The notes under the pieces were generated by a model. It was not told the DNA's origin. It made no database searches and saw only the letters and a list, made by a program, of their open reading frames with translations. From positions 18,627 to 82,626 of the forward strand of contig RWJK01001830.1 of assembly GCA_004335835.1 (NCBI GenBank): DNA of 64,000 bases, read 5' to 3'. Source of the stretch: Scenedesmus sp. ARA3 (lineage: Eukaryota > Chlorophyta > Chlorophyceae > Sphaeropleales > Scenedesmaceae). Position 1 is the first letter of the stretch; every line of letters starts with the position of its first letter. Shown one piece after another: positions 1 to 11,833 of the stretch. The position numbers were made by a program, and so were the translations under genes.

Positions 1-57
<57 letters not shown>
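1..57. repeat. (CAG)19 microsatellite at the window edge
   Basis: Uninterrupted CAG triplets run from base 1, so the tract is cut by the window edge and its full length is unknown. It lies upstream of the acceptor of the exon at 207-320, probably inside an intron of that gene. On the plus strand it reads CAG, whereas the other intronic runs in this window read CTG on the sense strand. Confidence 0.95.
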
Positions 58-58
<1 letters not shown>

Positions 59-206
59 CAACAAGCATGTGCATGTGCCCCACTATGTGTTGCTGGTAGC
101 CTATTGGCTGGCATCATCCAACCCCAATGCATGCGAAGCAATGTGCTGACCTTGCATTCGGCCTGCCTGCCTGCCGCTGCCGCTGCCACCCCGTTTCTGC
201 CTGCAG

Positions 207-320
207 CTGTTCAACACGGGCAACCCTGTCCTGCAGGCGTCCATGTTCATGCTGGACAGGGTGGCCTCGTTCTTCCTGCCCAACTGGCTGTACACCGCCC
301 ACGCGCGCAACATGCCCTGA
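207..320 (+). CDS. Last exon of an unidentified gene entering from the left
   Basis: After a pyrimidine-rich stretch and the acceptor CTGCAG (ends 206), a frame of 37 codons runs to TGA at 318-320. The peptide starts LFNTGNPVLQAS and ends LYTAHARNMP, with a hydrophobic middle (FMLDRVASFFLP). The composition is balanced and lacks the Gln/Ala/Cys bias of shadow frames here, which is why I treat it as coding. Phase 0 is assumed because the preceding exon is outside the window. I do not recognise the protein, and 37 residues are too few to assign a family. Confidence 0.5.
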   Translation: MFNTGNPVLQASMFMLDRVASFFLPNWLYTAHARNMP

Positions 321-1625
321 GGCGTGCCGCACGCCATGATGTTGCCTCATCATGCATTAGCGGCCGCTGCTATGCGATGCTTGGTTCCAGGTTCGAGAAG
401 CAGCATGTTGTTGGGGCGAGGCTGGCTACATGGCTGCGAGTCAGCTGCCAGTGGCAGCAACGGCATGTGCGCACAAGGGTAGCACAGCACGGCAATTTGT
501 GTTGGCTGCAGTAGAGCCGTTTTTGCACTGCCAGTGGTAGCGCATTGGAGCTGCGCGATTGCTGGAAGGGTGTATGGCTTGGCTGAGCTGGACAGTGTAC
601 TCGTGAGATGGTGCAGGTGACTGCACCAAACACTTATTGAGTATTACATAAAGTTGGAACGATCGCAGCAGGGCTACTCACGGCTCTAAAGCATTGCTGA
701 GTTGCACTAGAATAAGAACAATGCAGTTGTGGGGTATGCATCTTGTGGGGTATTCTGTCTTAGTTCTTGACCAGCAGTGCTGCTGGTGGCAGATTAGGTA
801 TGCATTCGATGCTGTGCTGAAGCATAATAATAATAATAATAATAGTAGTCTTCTTGTAAGCCACACCTTGTCATCGGCATCGGCAACCGCGCCCCGTACG
901 GAGCGGAAACTACGACTATTATTGCCTCTCTATTGGTGAGGGGTAGACCACCCAGACCCCCTCACCGCCTGCACAAGTTACATGACGTCACGATTGTTGT
1001 GTTACACGATGGGAACACAGCCCGTAGTCGAGCCAATGACAAAGTCATTGGGCAACCACAACATCAGCCATCCACTGGATTTGTCACAAGCAACAACGAT
1101 TTGCTACTCTTGGACTCTCACGGTACACGTAACACACGCATCTGCAGCAAAACCCAGCCAAACGTGCAACGGAGGAGCACCAGCAGCAGCAGGCTGGCTG
1201 CCCAATACAGCCATGATGACAAAGCCTCAAACAAACCTGGCCAGCAAAAAAATGCTTGTGTTGCTGACATCAGCAAACAGTGACATCACAAGCAAATCAT
1301 GTAGAACTGGCGCCACCCAGACGGTTGTATGTCAACACAATAGCACAGCTGATGCGATTTCTAAGTCAACAACTCATCAAGCACTGATCTATGAGGGTTA
1401 TGTTCCAATTGACAGCCACAAAGCAAATTCATACTGCTCCTTTCACCAGGACCAAGATTTAGGATCAAACTCGTGAGCACATAATGAAATTTTATCTGAT
1501 CAAACTGACTCAGCTCAAGCAGTCAGCCTTTGTACGGCTGGCCCAACACAGCACAGCAAGCAACAAGCAAGCAAGCAGCACCCTCCATCACAACATTCGC
1601 AACCTCACCCCAGCAGCTGCCTACA
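321..1625. other. Convergent intergenic spacer, 1.3 kb
   Basis: This lies between the stop of the left-edge gene (+) and the stop of the TPM gene (-), so it should hold two 3' UTRs. It contains an AAT run at about 824-844 and a plus-strand TGTAA at 855-859 that could be a poly(A) signal, although 535 bp after the stop is far. Frames of 60-160 codons occur on both strands but lack gene-like composition, splice context or recognisable motifs. I see no gene here. Confidence 0.5.
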
Positions 1626-3909
1626 CTAGCTGCCCCCTTTTGCTGCCGGCTGCTCGCCGTCCCACAGCCGCTGCAGCAGGCCCGGCGCAGCAGCAGCAGC
1701 CAGGAAGGCGAGTGTGTTGCCTGCGATGGGCGCCAGGTCAGAGGTGCGGCTGACAATGGGGCCCAGCCCAAAGTTGATGAACAGGCTGCCCCACAGCGGC
1801 GAGAACAGCAGCAGCCACACCCACTTGCGCTTCACAATGCCTGCAGCAGCAGCAGCAGCAGCAGCATGCAAGTCAGCAGATTGCACCCGGTTATGCCTGT
1901 GATCACACCACGTACATGCTGCAGATGCCGCTTTGCAGGCGCACTGATCGTTGCAGCCCAGGCGATCACAGTGCGGACGCCGAACATAACCGTCCGCGTA
2001 GGATACAGTCTTTCAGCCCCAGCGCCAGTTTCAGTCCTGCTTACATGTTGTAAAATGCAAACTCACCCTTTATAACCTGCTGCTGGTGGAATGCTCCTGA
2101 GTCGACAAGCGCTGTATCACTATCTGCCAATCACCCTGCCTCACCTTGCGCCTCTATTCTGTTGACAAAGCCCGCCACCAGCCCTCCAGCAATTGCACAC
2201 CACAGCGTGAACACATACTGCTCAGGGGGCACCCCGGGCACCACCCTGCAGCCCTCGGGCCTGTCCAGGCACTCAATCAGCGCTGACATGGCACCTAGCA
2301 CTGCTGCTGAGTCACCCTGTTTGCAGGACAAGGAAGCAACAGTGCAGCAGTGGATGGGCAGCTGAGCACATTGCATGATGGAAAAAGCTTGTACAGTAGT
2401 TTGTGGCGACGGCAAGACATGAGCAGCGCAGCATCAAGCGGCGTGGTCAGGAGTTGACCTGCTTTTAACATCATTGCTTGGGGAAGGCAGTAAACGCTGG
2501 TTGCAATTTGCACTCAGCGTCACGTCGGCTGCAGCTGCTACTGTGGTAACTGCAGCTCCAGCATTCTCTCTGGAAGCGCAAGCAAACATACGGCTGCCAG
2601 CAATCCCAGGCAGCAGTAGGTACACACAATAGCAAGCATGTTGCCGCATGTAGGGACGCACAGCGGTGACAACTCACCGCCTCCCGCACGTAGAACATGT
2701 TGCCAAAGCGTGACTCCAGTTCCGTCCAGAAGGGCCGCCGCAGCTTGGCCAGCACGTTGTCACCCACAAACGGCACGCTCAGGATGTTGGGAGAGCTGGG
2801 GTCCACCTGGCAGCAGCACCATAATTAGCCCGGTTGAAGATCAACTTGTTTCAGCAGTGCAAAACCAGGTGTTTGCCGGCTGGCTGTGTCTAGGCTGGGC
2901 GGAGCGCCAGTCTACAGATGTGTACGCACCACTGTTCAAACAGTTGCGCCAGTGTGATGCCAGAGGGCTGTCTTTGGACGACAGTTTGCTTGCACTTGTC
3001 CCTTGCCTCTGCAGATAGTTTCTGGCTTGTTGCCTGGTAAAACGGAGTATGTAAGCTGCCTCGCAAAACAATGCTCCTGACCGGTGCAGTCGGTGCTGGC
3101 TGGGCTGCTGCTCACCCGCACCACCACGGTCTGGTTGTCTAAGCTGCCCCATAGCCTGCGAGGGTTGGGTGCCTCAGCTGATGCATCAATGTAGTACTGC
3201 GTGAACACTCGCACATGGTACCCTGTGCGCCTGCATTTCAAAGCAGGGTGGACGTTGGGTGAGCTAGAGCTAGGGTGGTAGATGAGCTGTCCTGCTTTGG
3301 GTGCAGCAGTAGCAGCAACTGCGCCAGGCGAATGTCGCTGCGACAGCAGTGCAGCTCTTAATGGCATCAACATTTACTAGGTTGAGTAAAAGCATCTTCA
3401 AGGCGATGTGATCGGCTACTGGCACTGGTGCAGACAGCTAGTCACTCCCGCACTAAGGAGGTGGTCATCCAAAGGCCGAGCGCGCAGGGGCACTTACTGC
3501 TCAAGTTCCAACAGATTTTGTGATAGGCTGTCCCGTGCATCAGCCTTGAGCACGCCAGCGCCATCGTACTACAAGATCGCGGGAAGTGCGGGTGAGAAGT
3601 ACACACCTAGTTTGTGCATCTCAGCCACTGCTGCTGACAGGGTCCCAGTAACGCGCTCACCACTGGATCAGCTCCAACCTTCACCTCATTTGCTACTGCC
3701 GCCTGAGGAGCAAGAAGGAGTGACGTGGCCAGAACAGCACTCGCAGCAGCAATGCCAAGCTGTTGCTGGATGCTAGCCTGCTTATGGTCGTTTTGAGCAG
3801 CTAGGCGTGTTGCCGATGGCTTTAAGCATCTCAACCTGATGTTTGCTTGTGAAAGTACGGGTTGGTGCAGTGCAGGTGGTCTGCACTGTTTGTTCAGGGT
3901 ATGCAGCAT
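1626..3909 (-). CDS. TPM-domain protein, thylakoid lumen 15.0 kDa protein 2-like, with C-terminal membrane segments
   Basis: Exons, complement of join(1626..1840, 2145..2316, 2678..2806, 3116..3230, 3498..3568, 3661..3909), give 951 nt and 316 aa. All five introns are GT-AG and the phases close. The N-terminus is Arg/Gln-rich without acids, like a plastid transit peptide, then a hydrophobic run ends in AxA (APQAAVANE, near residue 70), as in lumen signals. The TPM domain follows at about 84-225: YDGAGVLKADARDSL, then GYHVRVFTQYY, then FWTELESRFGNMFYVREA, then SALIECLDRPEGC. The FW..L...YGN.FY block and the C-terminal CL.. match the Arabidopsis lumen 15.0 kDa protein 2 family as I remember it. 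Two or three hydrophobic segments (about 223-243, 250-272, 280-300) follow the domain, which a soluble lumen protein would lack. TPM proteins are linked to photosystem II repair or phosphatase-like activity; the role here is unproven. It is head-to-head with the ArfGAP gene. Confidence 0.88.
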
Positions 3910-4356
3910 CTCTGTTGATAGCTATGGCAAGACAGCAGCTTGCAAACCGTCAGGTTGAGTAGTGTGTTCACAGCTCTGACGAATTGAGCCCCTTCACACT
4001 GGCAGTGCATTGCCACACTGGCAGTGCCTTGAAGGCCCCATTGTTGCTCTGGCACTCTGACAGTCATAGGACGGGTGTAGGGTTTGCCACAAGACGACGT
4101 AATCCGAGTCACACCAATAGATTGAACTAGCTATTGTATATGTGTCTTTGGTCTCCGGCGGGGTAACTTGCGTGGCACGCTCGTGTCTCAACTGTCTTCG
4201 TCCCGAACGTTGTGAGTTTCGCCGTGGAACAAAGTAAGATTCTCTTGTAAAATACACATGACGAGCTAGTACAGCTCTCCTGCAGCAGCTATGGGCTGAG
4301 ACTCACAACCATCCAAGACAGAACAGCAGCACTGCCTGTGCCGGTGCTGAGTCGCC
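3910..4356. promoter_or_regulatory. Shared 447-bp region between two divergent start codons
   Basis: The TPM gene starts at 3909 on the minus strand and the ArfGAP gene at 4357 on the plus strand, so both promoters and 5' UTRs must fit here unless upstream non-coding exons exist. I see no obvious TATA box, and no open frame with coding character. Confidence 0.55.
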
Positions 4357-5894
4357 ATGATGGCGACAATGGGACAGCAGCCAGTGTTTGTGGACCTACA
4401 GGACACTCCTATGTTCAAGCAGACGGTGCGTTGTGAGCTGCAGAGGGTCCCATCTTTTCACACGCCATGGCACATGCAGTGCCAGCAAACATGCAGTCAG
4501 GGCTAGATGCCGAGGTCCTCAGCAAGCACCTTGGAAACTCAGAAGCATGCAACAGGCTGATCATCAGCTATATCTTCTGTTGTCAGTTAATTCATCCAAT
4601 ACGTTGAATTGGCAGGTCATGCTGTGTAGCAGTTGTTGTGGCAATCCACCAAACTCGTGCACACATACTGGAGGCATGCCTGCACTGCAGCAGCTTGCAC
4701 ACACAGGAGCCAGTGCGCAAGCGCTGGTTGCTGCAGGGTTTGGGACGGCAACTGCATTCCAGCAGCCCTGGGATCAGAGCCGTGATGTATGTGCCAACTG
4801 TGGCGCATACACGCGGCTGCCTGTGCAGCATATGCACAGAGCAAGGCAGCGATGCTGCAAATGTCAATACTTTGCCGTCATTGTGCTGCTTGCAGGTGGA
4901 TGACTTGCAGGCATCAGCTAAGAAGCTCAAGGACAGATGCTTAGGTGAACCAGCTGGCATATGCAGCAGCAGTCACACTCGCAGCTACACTTGCAGTAGG
5001 CCATCAGCAGCGGCCATTGGCAGCGGCACTGGCTTTCACCCAGCAGCAGCAGCAGCAGCAGCAACATTGTTCTCTCATACAGCCTTTTATGTAAGTTAAT
5101 TACCTGGTCTTGCAGTAGCTTGATGAAGCATGCTGCACATTGACTGGCCTGTTGCAGTACTCGTGTGGCTAGGCCAGCCTTGGACAAGCGCACTGCTGGC
5201 AATCGGTCAGTGTGCATTCAAGGAAGCTGCGCCGAAATGGGCAGCAGAAACAGCACGGAGCAATAAGCGCAGACAACAGTTGAAGGATCACGACCGTGCA
5301 GCAGGACGTGCCTGGAGCGCACACTGCTCTTCCCACGTGACTGATTAGTGGCCTGCTGATTGGCCCTGCCTGCTGAATGGCCCTGCCTGCTGCACCTGCT
5401 GTGCAGGGCTGCTGTCTGGCGCCAAGAAGTACAGGGACGCGCTGGCAGCCATGACTGAGGCGCAGCAGTCCTTCGCAGCGTCGCTGGCGGAGTTTGGCGG
5501 CGGCAGCGATGAGGAAAGCCTGTTGCTGGGTGAGCACGCAGCAGCAGGCAGCCTGCAGGACAGCACAGGGCGCAGCACAAGGACAGGCTGCAGCACGGGG
5601 CTGTGTTGCAGAAAAGGGCAGCTTGCAGGACAGGTTGAGCAGCTTGCACCGGGTCAAGCATCTTGCAGGACAGAGGTAGCACGTTGCGATGGGCCTGGCA
5701 GCTTGCAGGACAGAGGTAGAGGCTTGCGACGGCGCTGGCAGCTTGCAGGACAGGGGAGCGACTTGCAAAGGTGCCAAGTAGCCTGCAGGAAGACAAGCCT
5801 AACAGACAAGGGTGCTTGCAGGAATGAGGCAGCCTGCAGCATAGCTGTATGCATCGCAGGTCCTGAAGGGAACACCCCTGTCACGTTGGGTGCC

Positions 5895-5984
<90 letters not shown>

Positions 5985-8176
5985 AGGCTCTGCGGTGATG
6001 ACTCAGTTTGTGAAGGCCTTCAGGGAGCTCAGCTATGCACTCGGCTTCATCCACGACTGTGTGAGTAGAGGGCAGCAGCGCAGCGACACAAACATGCAGG
6101 GAGTCAGCTAAAGCATTGCAAGGCCCGCAGAAGAAAGTGGCCAGCCAAGAAGCAGCAAAGGCAATTAGTAGCAGCATCACAGTCTGCGTACTATGCATTC
6201 CGCCCGGCTCTGGCAGCGGCAAAGGACACAGCAACCAGCAAGCAATGCTTGATAGTAACGATATGAGCAACATCACGCAACAGCTGATATGTTGTTGCTG
6301 TGCTGGTGTTGCCGCTGCTGTCAGGTTGAGAAGGACATGATCGAGGTGCTGCAGCAGGTGTGGCTGGACGGCCACCTGGCAACAGTCAGGGAGGAGGTCA
6401 AGAAGTATGAGAAGTGAGTTGCCTGCCTGCAACAGGGGCTGCAGCTGGTCTGCGATGCTGCACTCAGTAGCGCCTTAGATATGTCTTCAGGGCAGTGCTT
6501 GGGAGCACATGCATGAGCATGCGGCAGCTGCATCACACGTATGCAGTGGCCGCCCAACCAGTTCTGCAATGTGGTAGCTAAGAGCACATGCAGCCACCCG
6601 ACTACAGCCATTACCTGCGTAAAAACTGTAGCCACAAATGTGGTATTCAACCGCCCCTGCCAGGCGCTGCTCCGAGCATGAGACGGCGCGGCTGAAGCAC
6701 CTGGCGCTGAAGAAGGTCACGCGGCGCGACGTGCTGGAGCGCAGCAGCAGTGAGCTGGCGGCGGCGCGCATCGCAGCGGATGAGGCACGCTTTGAGCTGG
6801 CGCGCCACATGAACGAGGTGAGCGGATGCACATGCATTATCAGCAGCATGCCTAAAAGTCATGTTCCTGGCTTGCTTCAGCTCAAAAGCGTGTATATAAG
6901 CTTGTCCAGGCCCAGATCTGATGTTGTATCCATCATATCTGGGGCCGAGCCACTTGGTTCTTTTGCAGCAATGGTTTTCCTGCATGACCTCTGCTTTGCC
7001 CCTTGCTGCCTACCTGCTGGCTGTTGCCGCCAATCCTGCAGGTGGAGGTGACCAAGCGCCACGCGTTCCTCACCATGGTGGTGGGCGTGGTGTACCAGCA
7101 CCTGGCGTGCTTCAGGCAGGGCGCCACGCTGCTGGGCCGCATCGAGGGGCCCTACAGCGATGCCATGGCCATCGTGGAGCACCTGCAGCGGGAGGGCCAG
7201 GGGCGCCAGGTGAGAAGCCGCGCGCAAACTGAAGCGGAGGGAGGGGCAGAGGATGGTGAACAGCGTTTCCTCCTGCCGCGGCTTTGTAACTATTTGGCTG
7301 GCGCACACTGTGGCAGTGCGCCTCAGCATACACCAGTGTAGTAGTACTGGCACGAAAGGTGCAAAGCATGCTTGTGCACCATTTGGCGGCTGATCTGCCA
7401 GCATCCTCCGCGTTCCGAATGTTGACCTTGCAGCAAGCCTTGGAGGACATGGCGCGAGCGACACGCGAGGCAGCAGCAGCACGGGAGGCCATCATCGCGC
7501 GGGAGGCAGCAGCCGCAGCTGCAGCAGCTTCGGGCGAGGCGGATGCCACAGCAAGCGTCAGCTGCGGTGGCGCTGCCGCAGGCGCTTGCGGCGCGTGCAC
7601 TGTTGATGGCAGCAGCACGCACGGCTATGCTGCCTCACCAGCAGCTGCAGCATCAGCAGGCGGTGCTGCTCCAGGCTTGTCGCCCACAGCAGCTGGGGGT
7701 GCGGCTTCTCCACTGGGCCTTGGCAGCAGCAGCAGCCAGTCTTGTGGGGGCCTCAGCAGTGCAGGGGCTGCAGCTCTGGGTGGGGGGATCAGCCCGCTGA
7801 GCCAGGGTGCAGGGGCGGCAGGCTCTGCGGGTGGTGCTCCATGCAGCATGGGCAGCCTGGGCGGGCTGGGCGCGTCTGTGGCTGCTGCCATTGCTGCCAC
7901 GCCTGGCGGGCCTGTGCAGCTGACGTCTGCTGCTGCTGGGCTGGTGGGGGACATTGATCGGCTGATTCGCTCAACACAGAGCAGCGGCGGCCAGCAGGTG
8001 GGTCATGCTCACTGCATTGCGTGGTGCAGTCAGCAGGCAGGTTGAGGGGAAGCAGCGCTACAATATGCATGATCTGGATCATGTGCTGCTGCTGGAAAGC
8101 ATCTGGCCACTTGAGCATGCATTGGACACCGCCATAGGTGTCTTTCAAGTTGTGTGATGAGCACTTTGTTCGGGTG

Positions 8177-8216
<40 letters not shown>

Positions 8217-11200
8217 GCTGCTGCTAGGTGACTGTGATTAAGCAGGGCTACTTGAGCAAAAAGACGCAGGCCAAGGGCAGGCATGACTGGAAGCGGCGCT
8301 TCTTTGTGCTGGACAGTGAGAGGCGTCGCTCGGTCGGCTGGCTGCTTGGCGCCTTGCACTCCTCACTGGGCTGGGCTGCCTGGCACTGCAGCTGCTTTGG
8401 GAAGCAGCACTCATCAAGTTGCCATAGTGTGCTAGTATGCCATGCCAGCACACCAGCAGTACTGTGTCACAACGGTTGCATGAAGGCCTGTGGGCCACAC
8501 CTGCACTGCCATCATGTGATCACATAGCTCTGTTCTCTGCCCCTGCTGCTGCGCAGGCACTGGAATGATGTACTACTACAGCCACAAGGTGAGCGCAGGG
8601 CTGGCTGGCGGCAGCTGCAGGAGACACGTCCTACTTGTTTGCCTGTTTTTTCAATGCTTGCTGATGTTGATGGCTGGACATGGAATTGCAGTTGTAGCAC
8701 GTGCAGCATCTGCTGTGGCCTGCAAGGCGACAAGACAAGAGGCATGTTGAGTTATTCGGTACGCGGACATCATGCCTGACCTGCTGCTGCACCGCAACCG
8801 CTGCTGCTGCCAGAGCGACAACCTCATGGCGTTGCCTGGGCGCGGCGCGCGGCCCAAGAACACGCTGCCGCTGCTGACCAGCACCGTGAAGATGGACGCG
8901 GAGGACCCCGCCATGCGCTGCTGCTTCAGGGTGGTCAGCCCCGCCGGCACCTACACGCTGCAGGCGGAGAGCGAGTTCGAGCGCGCAGAGTGGATCGCGG
9001 CGCTGCAGGTGAGGGAGTGCAACCGCACACACGCGCACCAGAGCAGGTCTCGTGGTGGGAGCTGCACTGCCACGACATGGCTGCCTGCAGCACAGGCCAG
9101 CACTGAACTGCCTGTTAATAGCATGTAGCATAACAAAAATGTGGTTGCCATGTCTCGTGTGTCCGTTGCACGGCTGGCAGACAAGCAAAGAAGTCCTGCT
9201 GCTGCTGCTGCTGCTGTTGTTACAGGGCGTGATCGGTGTGCTGCTGAATGGCTGCATGGACCTGTCAGCGCTGCCGCGTGTGCCACTGCGCCCCACACAC
9301 AGCCGCCACGGCAGCTTCCATGAGCTGCCTGACGTCACCTGCAGCAGCAGTGGAGGTGGTGCTGCTGCTGCTGCTCTTGCTGCTGTGGGAGCTGCCGCCT
9401 ACCAGAGCAGCTCACAGCCTGGGTCACCCATGTCTGCTGCCTACTCGCCGTTGGCACAGGTAGGCAGCAGGGCCTGCTGTGTTTGCAGGCTTGTGGGCCA
9501 ACGTTGTGTGTGCTGGCATAGCTTGCAGCTGTCCACACGCATCTAGTGCATGTTGTGTGGGTTGGAGCATGTCACAATGTTCCAGAGCATGCCTGCTGGC
9601 CAGCAATGCTTACTTGCCATCCTTTGAACATTGTTCTTGCACCAACTTGCTTGCAGGACGGCACTCCGGGCAGCAGCCGCAGCTCTAGCCAAGGTGGCAC
9701 AACAGCAGCAGCAGCAGGGCCTGAGCGCTTCTCATTGGGCCCAGGCAGCAGCCCACTAGCACCCTCACCACTGGGCACATCCAGCGGCAGCACTGACCTG
9801 CCGCCGCGCCTGCCCAGGGGCAGCAACAGCAGCGGCAGCAGCCAGGCACTGTACCAGCTGCAGCAGCAGCAGAGCGGCAGCATCCTGCGGTCCCTGGAGG
9901 CAGCAACTAGCAGCGCAGGAGGTGCCGGCCAGCAGCAGGCAGCAGCAGGCAGGGACGGCAGATCATCACAGCAGCAGCAACAGGTCAGCCAGCTGAGCCA
10001 TGCTCACAGCGGGATCAGCAGCAGCAGCGGTGTGCTGGAGCGGCTGCGGCAGCTGCCAGGCAACCGCTTCTGCGCGGACTGCGGCTCGCCGGACCCTGAC
10101 TGGGCCAGCCTCAACCTGGGCATCCTGCTGTGCATCGAGTGCAGTGGGGTGCACCGGCAGCTGGGCGTGCATGTTAGTAAAGTGCGCAGCTGCACGCTGG
10201 ACGTGAAGGCTTGGGAGCAGCCGGTGCCCGAGGTGTTTGCAGCACTAGGCAACGCCTTCAGCAACAGCGTGTGGGAGGCGGCCATGCCCACAGGGGCGGC
10301 CGCAGCAGCAGCAGGAGGGGGTAGCAGTAGCAGTGGGGGCGGCAGTGGCAGCGGCAGCGGCGTAGCGCAGAGTTCGAGTAGTGGGAGTGGCAGCGGCAGC
10401 GGCAGCGGTGGTGGTGGCAGCAGGGCAGTAGCGCGGGGTGACAGCTGGGTGTGGTGTGATGATGATGGCGAGGATGAAGATGACGAAAAGCTGGTTGGGC
10501 AGGAGATGGCTGCAGCGGCTGCGGCTGCTGCGGCGACAGGCAAGCACCGGCGGCGGCGCATGGTGAGTGGATTGCTCCGCAGCTGCAAGAGCAGTTGCTC
10601 TCCTGACTGTCTATGTTTCTGGTGCGGCGTGCCAGCAGTAGATGTGCTTGATGTCTTGCCACCAGCATGGCATGCGACCCTGGCTGCAGCTGCTGCCAGC
10701 GCCAGGCTACTACAGCTATTAATCCAGTTGCAAGGGACATTCGTTGCATGCCAGCTTCCCAGATTTTATACAATGCATGGCCATCTCATGCTGCCTGCTG
10801 TGCTGCCTGCCGCGCTGCAGCCGCTGGAGGTGCCCAGCCTGCTGACCATTGAGGAGGCGGGGGCGGTGCCTGCGGCCTGCCCCAAGCCCGGCCCGGGCGC
10901 CAGCACCGCAGACAAGTGCAGGTTCATCACGGACAAGTACGTTGCCCGCAAGTACGTGGCTGCTGGCGCAGGCGCGGGCAGGGAGGCTGCGCAGCAGCAG
11001 CTGTGGGATGCAGTCGGCGCACATGACATCAGGTGAGGGAGCTGGATGTTGATAGTAGGAGGGTGTTGGGGATGTGGGATGTTCTGCCTCATCAGCTGAC
11101 TGATGTTGTTGTGCATGTTAGTAGATTTGGTGCTTTGCAGCAATCACAAATGCTGACCGCCGAGCATGTGTGCTGGCATGTGACATTGTGACTTGCTGTG

Positions 11201-11833
11201 TCCAAATGCGCCTTGGCAGCATGTCATGGAGCTGGAGGTGCGTGCTAGGTTGCTTATCCAGCTGCAGCAGACACAGCTGCACGCTTTAATTATGAGTTTA
11301 GGGCACCACGTAAACCCTCTGCTGCCCCCGCCTTGCTGCCCTACAGGTTGGCCTTGCAAGCCCTGGCAGCAGGCGCAGATGTCAATGCAGTCTACAAGTC
11401 ACGCAGTGCAGCTGACCTGCTGCACAGCACTGACACCAAGGACTGCCAGAGCCCAACCGCAGCTGCTGCTGGCGCTGGGGAGTGCAGCAGCCCTAGTGAA
11501 GCAGCAGCACGCAGCAGGAGCCCTGCCTCCCCCAGCCAGCTGCAAGGCGGTGTGACGCTGCTGCATGCAGCTGTGGCAGCTGGTGACGGCCCTATGCTGG
11601 AGTTCCTGCTGCAGAATGGCGCCAGCTGGCAGCTGACTGACGCGCAGGGGCGCAGCCCGCTGCACTACGCCATCCTGCATGACTGCGCGGAGTGCGCCAA
11701 GCTGCTGCTGAAACGCAGCAGTGATGTGGCCAAGGCGGTCGACAGCCTCGGCCGCACCGCGTTTGACTTGGCAGTTGCTAAGGGGCGGGTGACTGATGAG
11801 GGTCTGTTCCTGCTGCTGAGCGGCAGCAGCTGA
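4357..11833 (+). CDS. ACAP/AGD-type Arf GTPase-activating protein (BAR-PH-ArfGAP-ankyrin)
   Basis: Fifteen exons: 4357..4425, 4896..4944, 5407..5529, 5987..6060, 6325..6413, 6664..6817, 7042..7209, 7434..7997, 8228..8315, 8557..8588, 8814..9008, 9226..9459, 9657..10562, 10821..11032, 11347..11833. They total 3444 nt and 1147 aa, with matching phases. The BAR domain covers about 1-250 ([11 protein letters not shown] near the start, [29 protein letters not shown]). A PH domain covers about 431-535 ([21 protein letters not shown]). ArfGAP begins near 740 with a C-x2-C-x16-C-x2-C zinc finger and the Arg finger in SGVHRQLG. Ankyrin repeats fill about 990-1147 ([31 protein letters not shown]). This is the domain order of plant AGD1-4 and animal ACAPs, which stimulate GTP hydrolysis by Arf on curved endomembranes. 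Low-complexity Ala/Ser/Gly linkers separate the domains, and one interrupts the ArfGAP fold after the zinc finger (about 822-915). The first ATG of an ATG-ATG pair was chosen; homology starts a few residues later. Confidence 0.93.
5549..5800. repeat. 40-bp minisatellite in ArfGAP intron 3
   Basis: The word CTTGCAGGACAG recurs at 5622, 5662, 5702 and 5742, a spacing of exactly 40 bp. Degraded half-copies lie on either side (GCCTGCAGGACAG at 5550, GCCTGCAGGAAG near 5780). It sits wholly in the intron between exons 3 and 4, before the long CTG run. Confidence 0.85.
5895..5985. repeat. (CTG)n run of about 30 units forming the 3' splice site of ArfGAP intron 3
   Basis: CTG triplets run without interruption to CTGCAG, whose AG (5985-5986) is the acceptor that keeps phase with exon 4. 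The repeat therefore stands where the polypyrimidine tract should be. Antisense it could encode poly-Ser, but that frame leads nowhere. Confidence 0.9.
8180..8227. repeat. (CTG)n run at the 3' end of ArfGAP intron 8
   Basis: About 15 CTG triplets, one changed to CCG, precede the acceptor CTGCTAG at 8221-8227. A shorter CTG run precedes the acceptor of exon 12 (near 9198-9216). Confidence 0.85.

Noticed and set aside
1..57. CRISPR-like array
   Set aside because: Simple triplet repeat without spacers, and the genome is eukaryotic.
5881..6432. Minus-strand frame of 183 codons with a long Ser run
   Set aside because: It is the antisense of the CTG intron run and of ArfGAP exons 4-5 and has no gene features.
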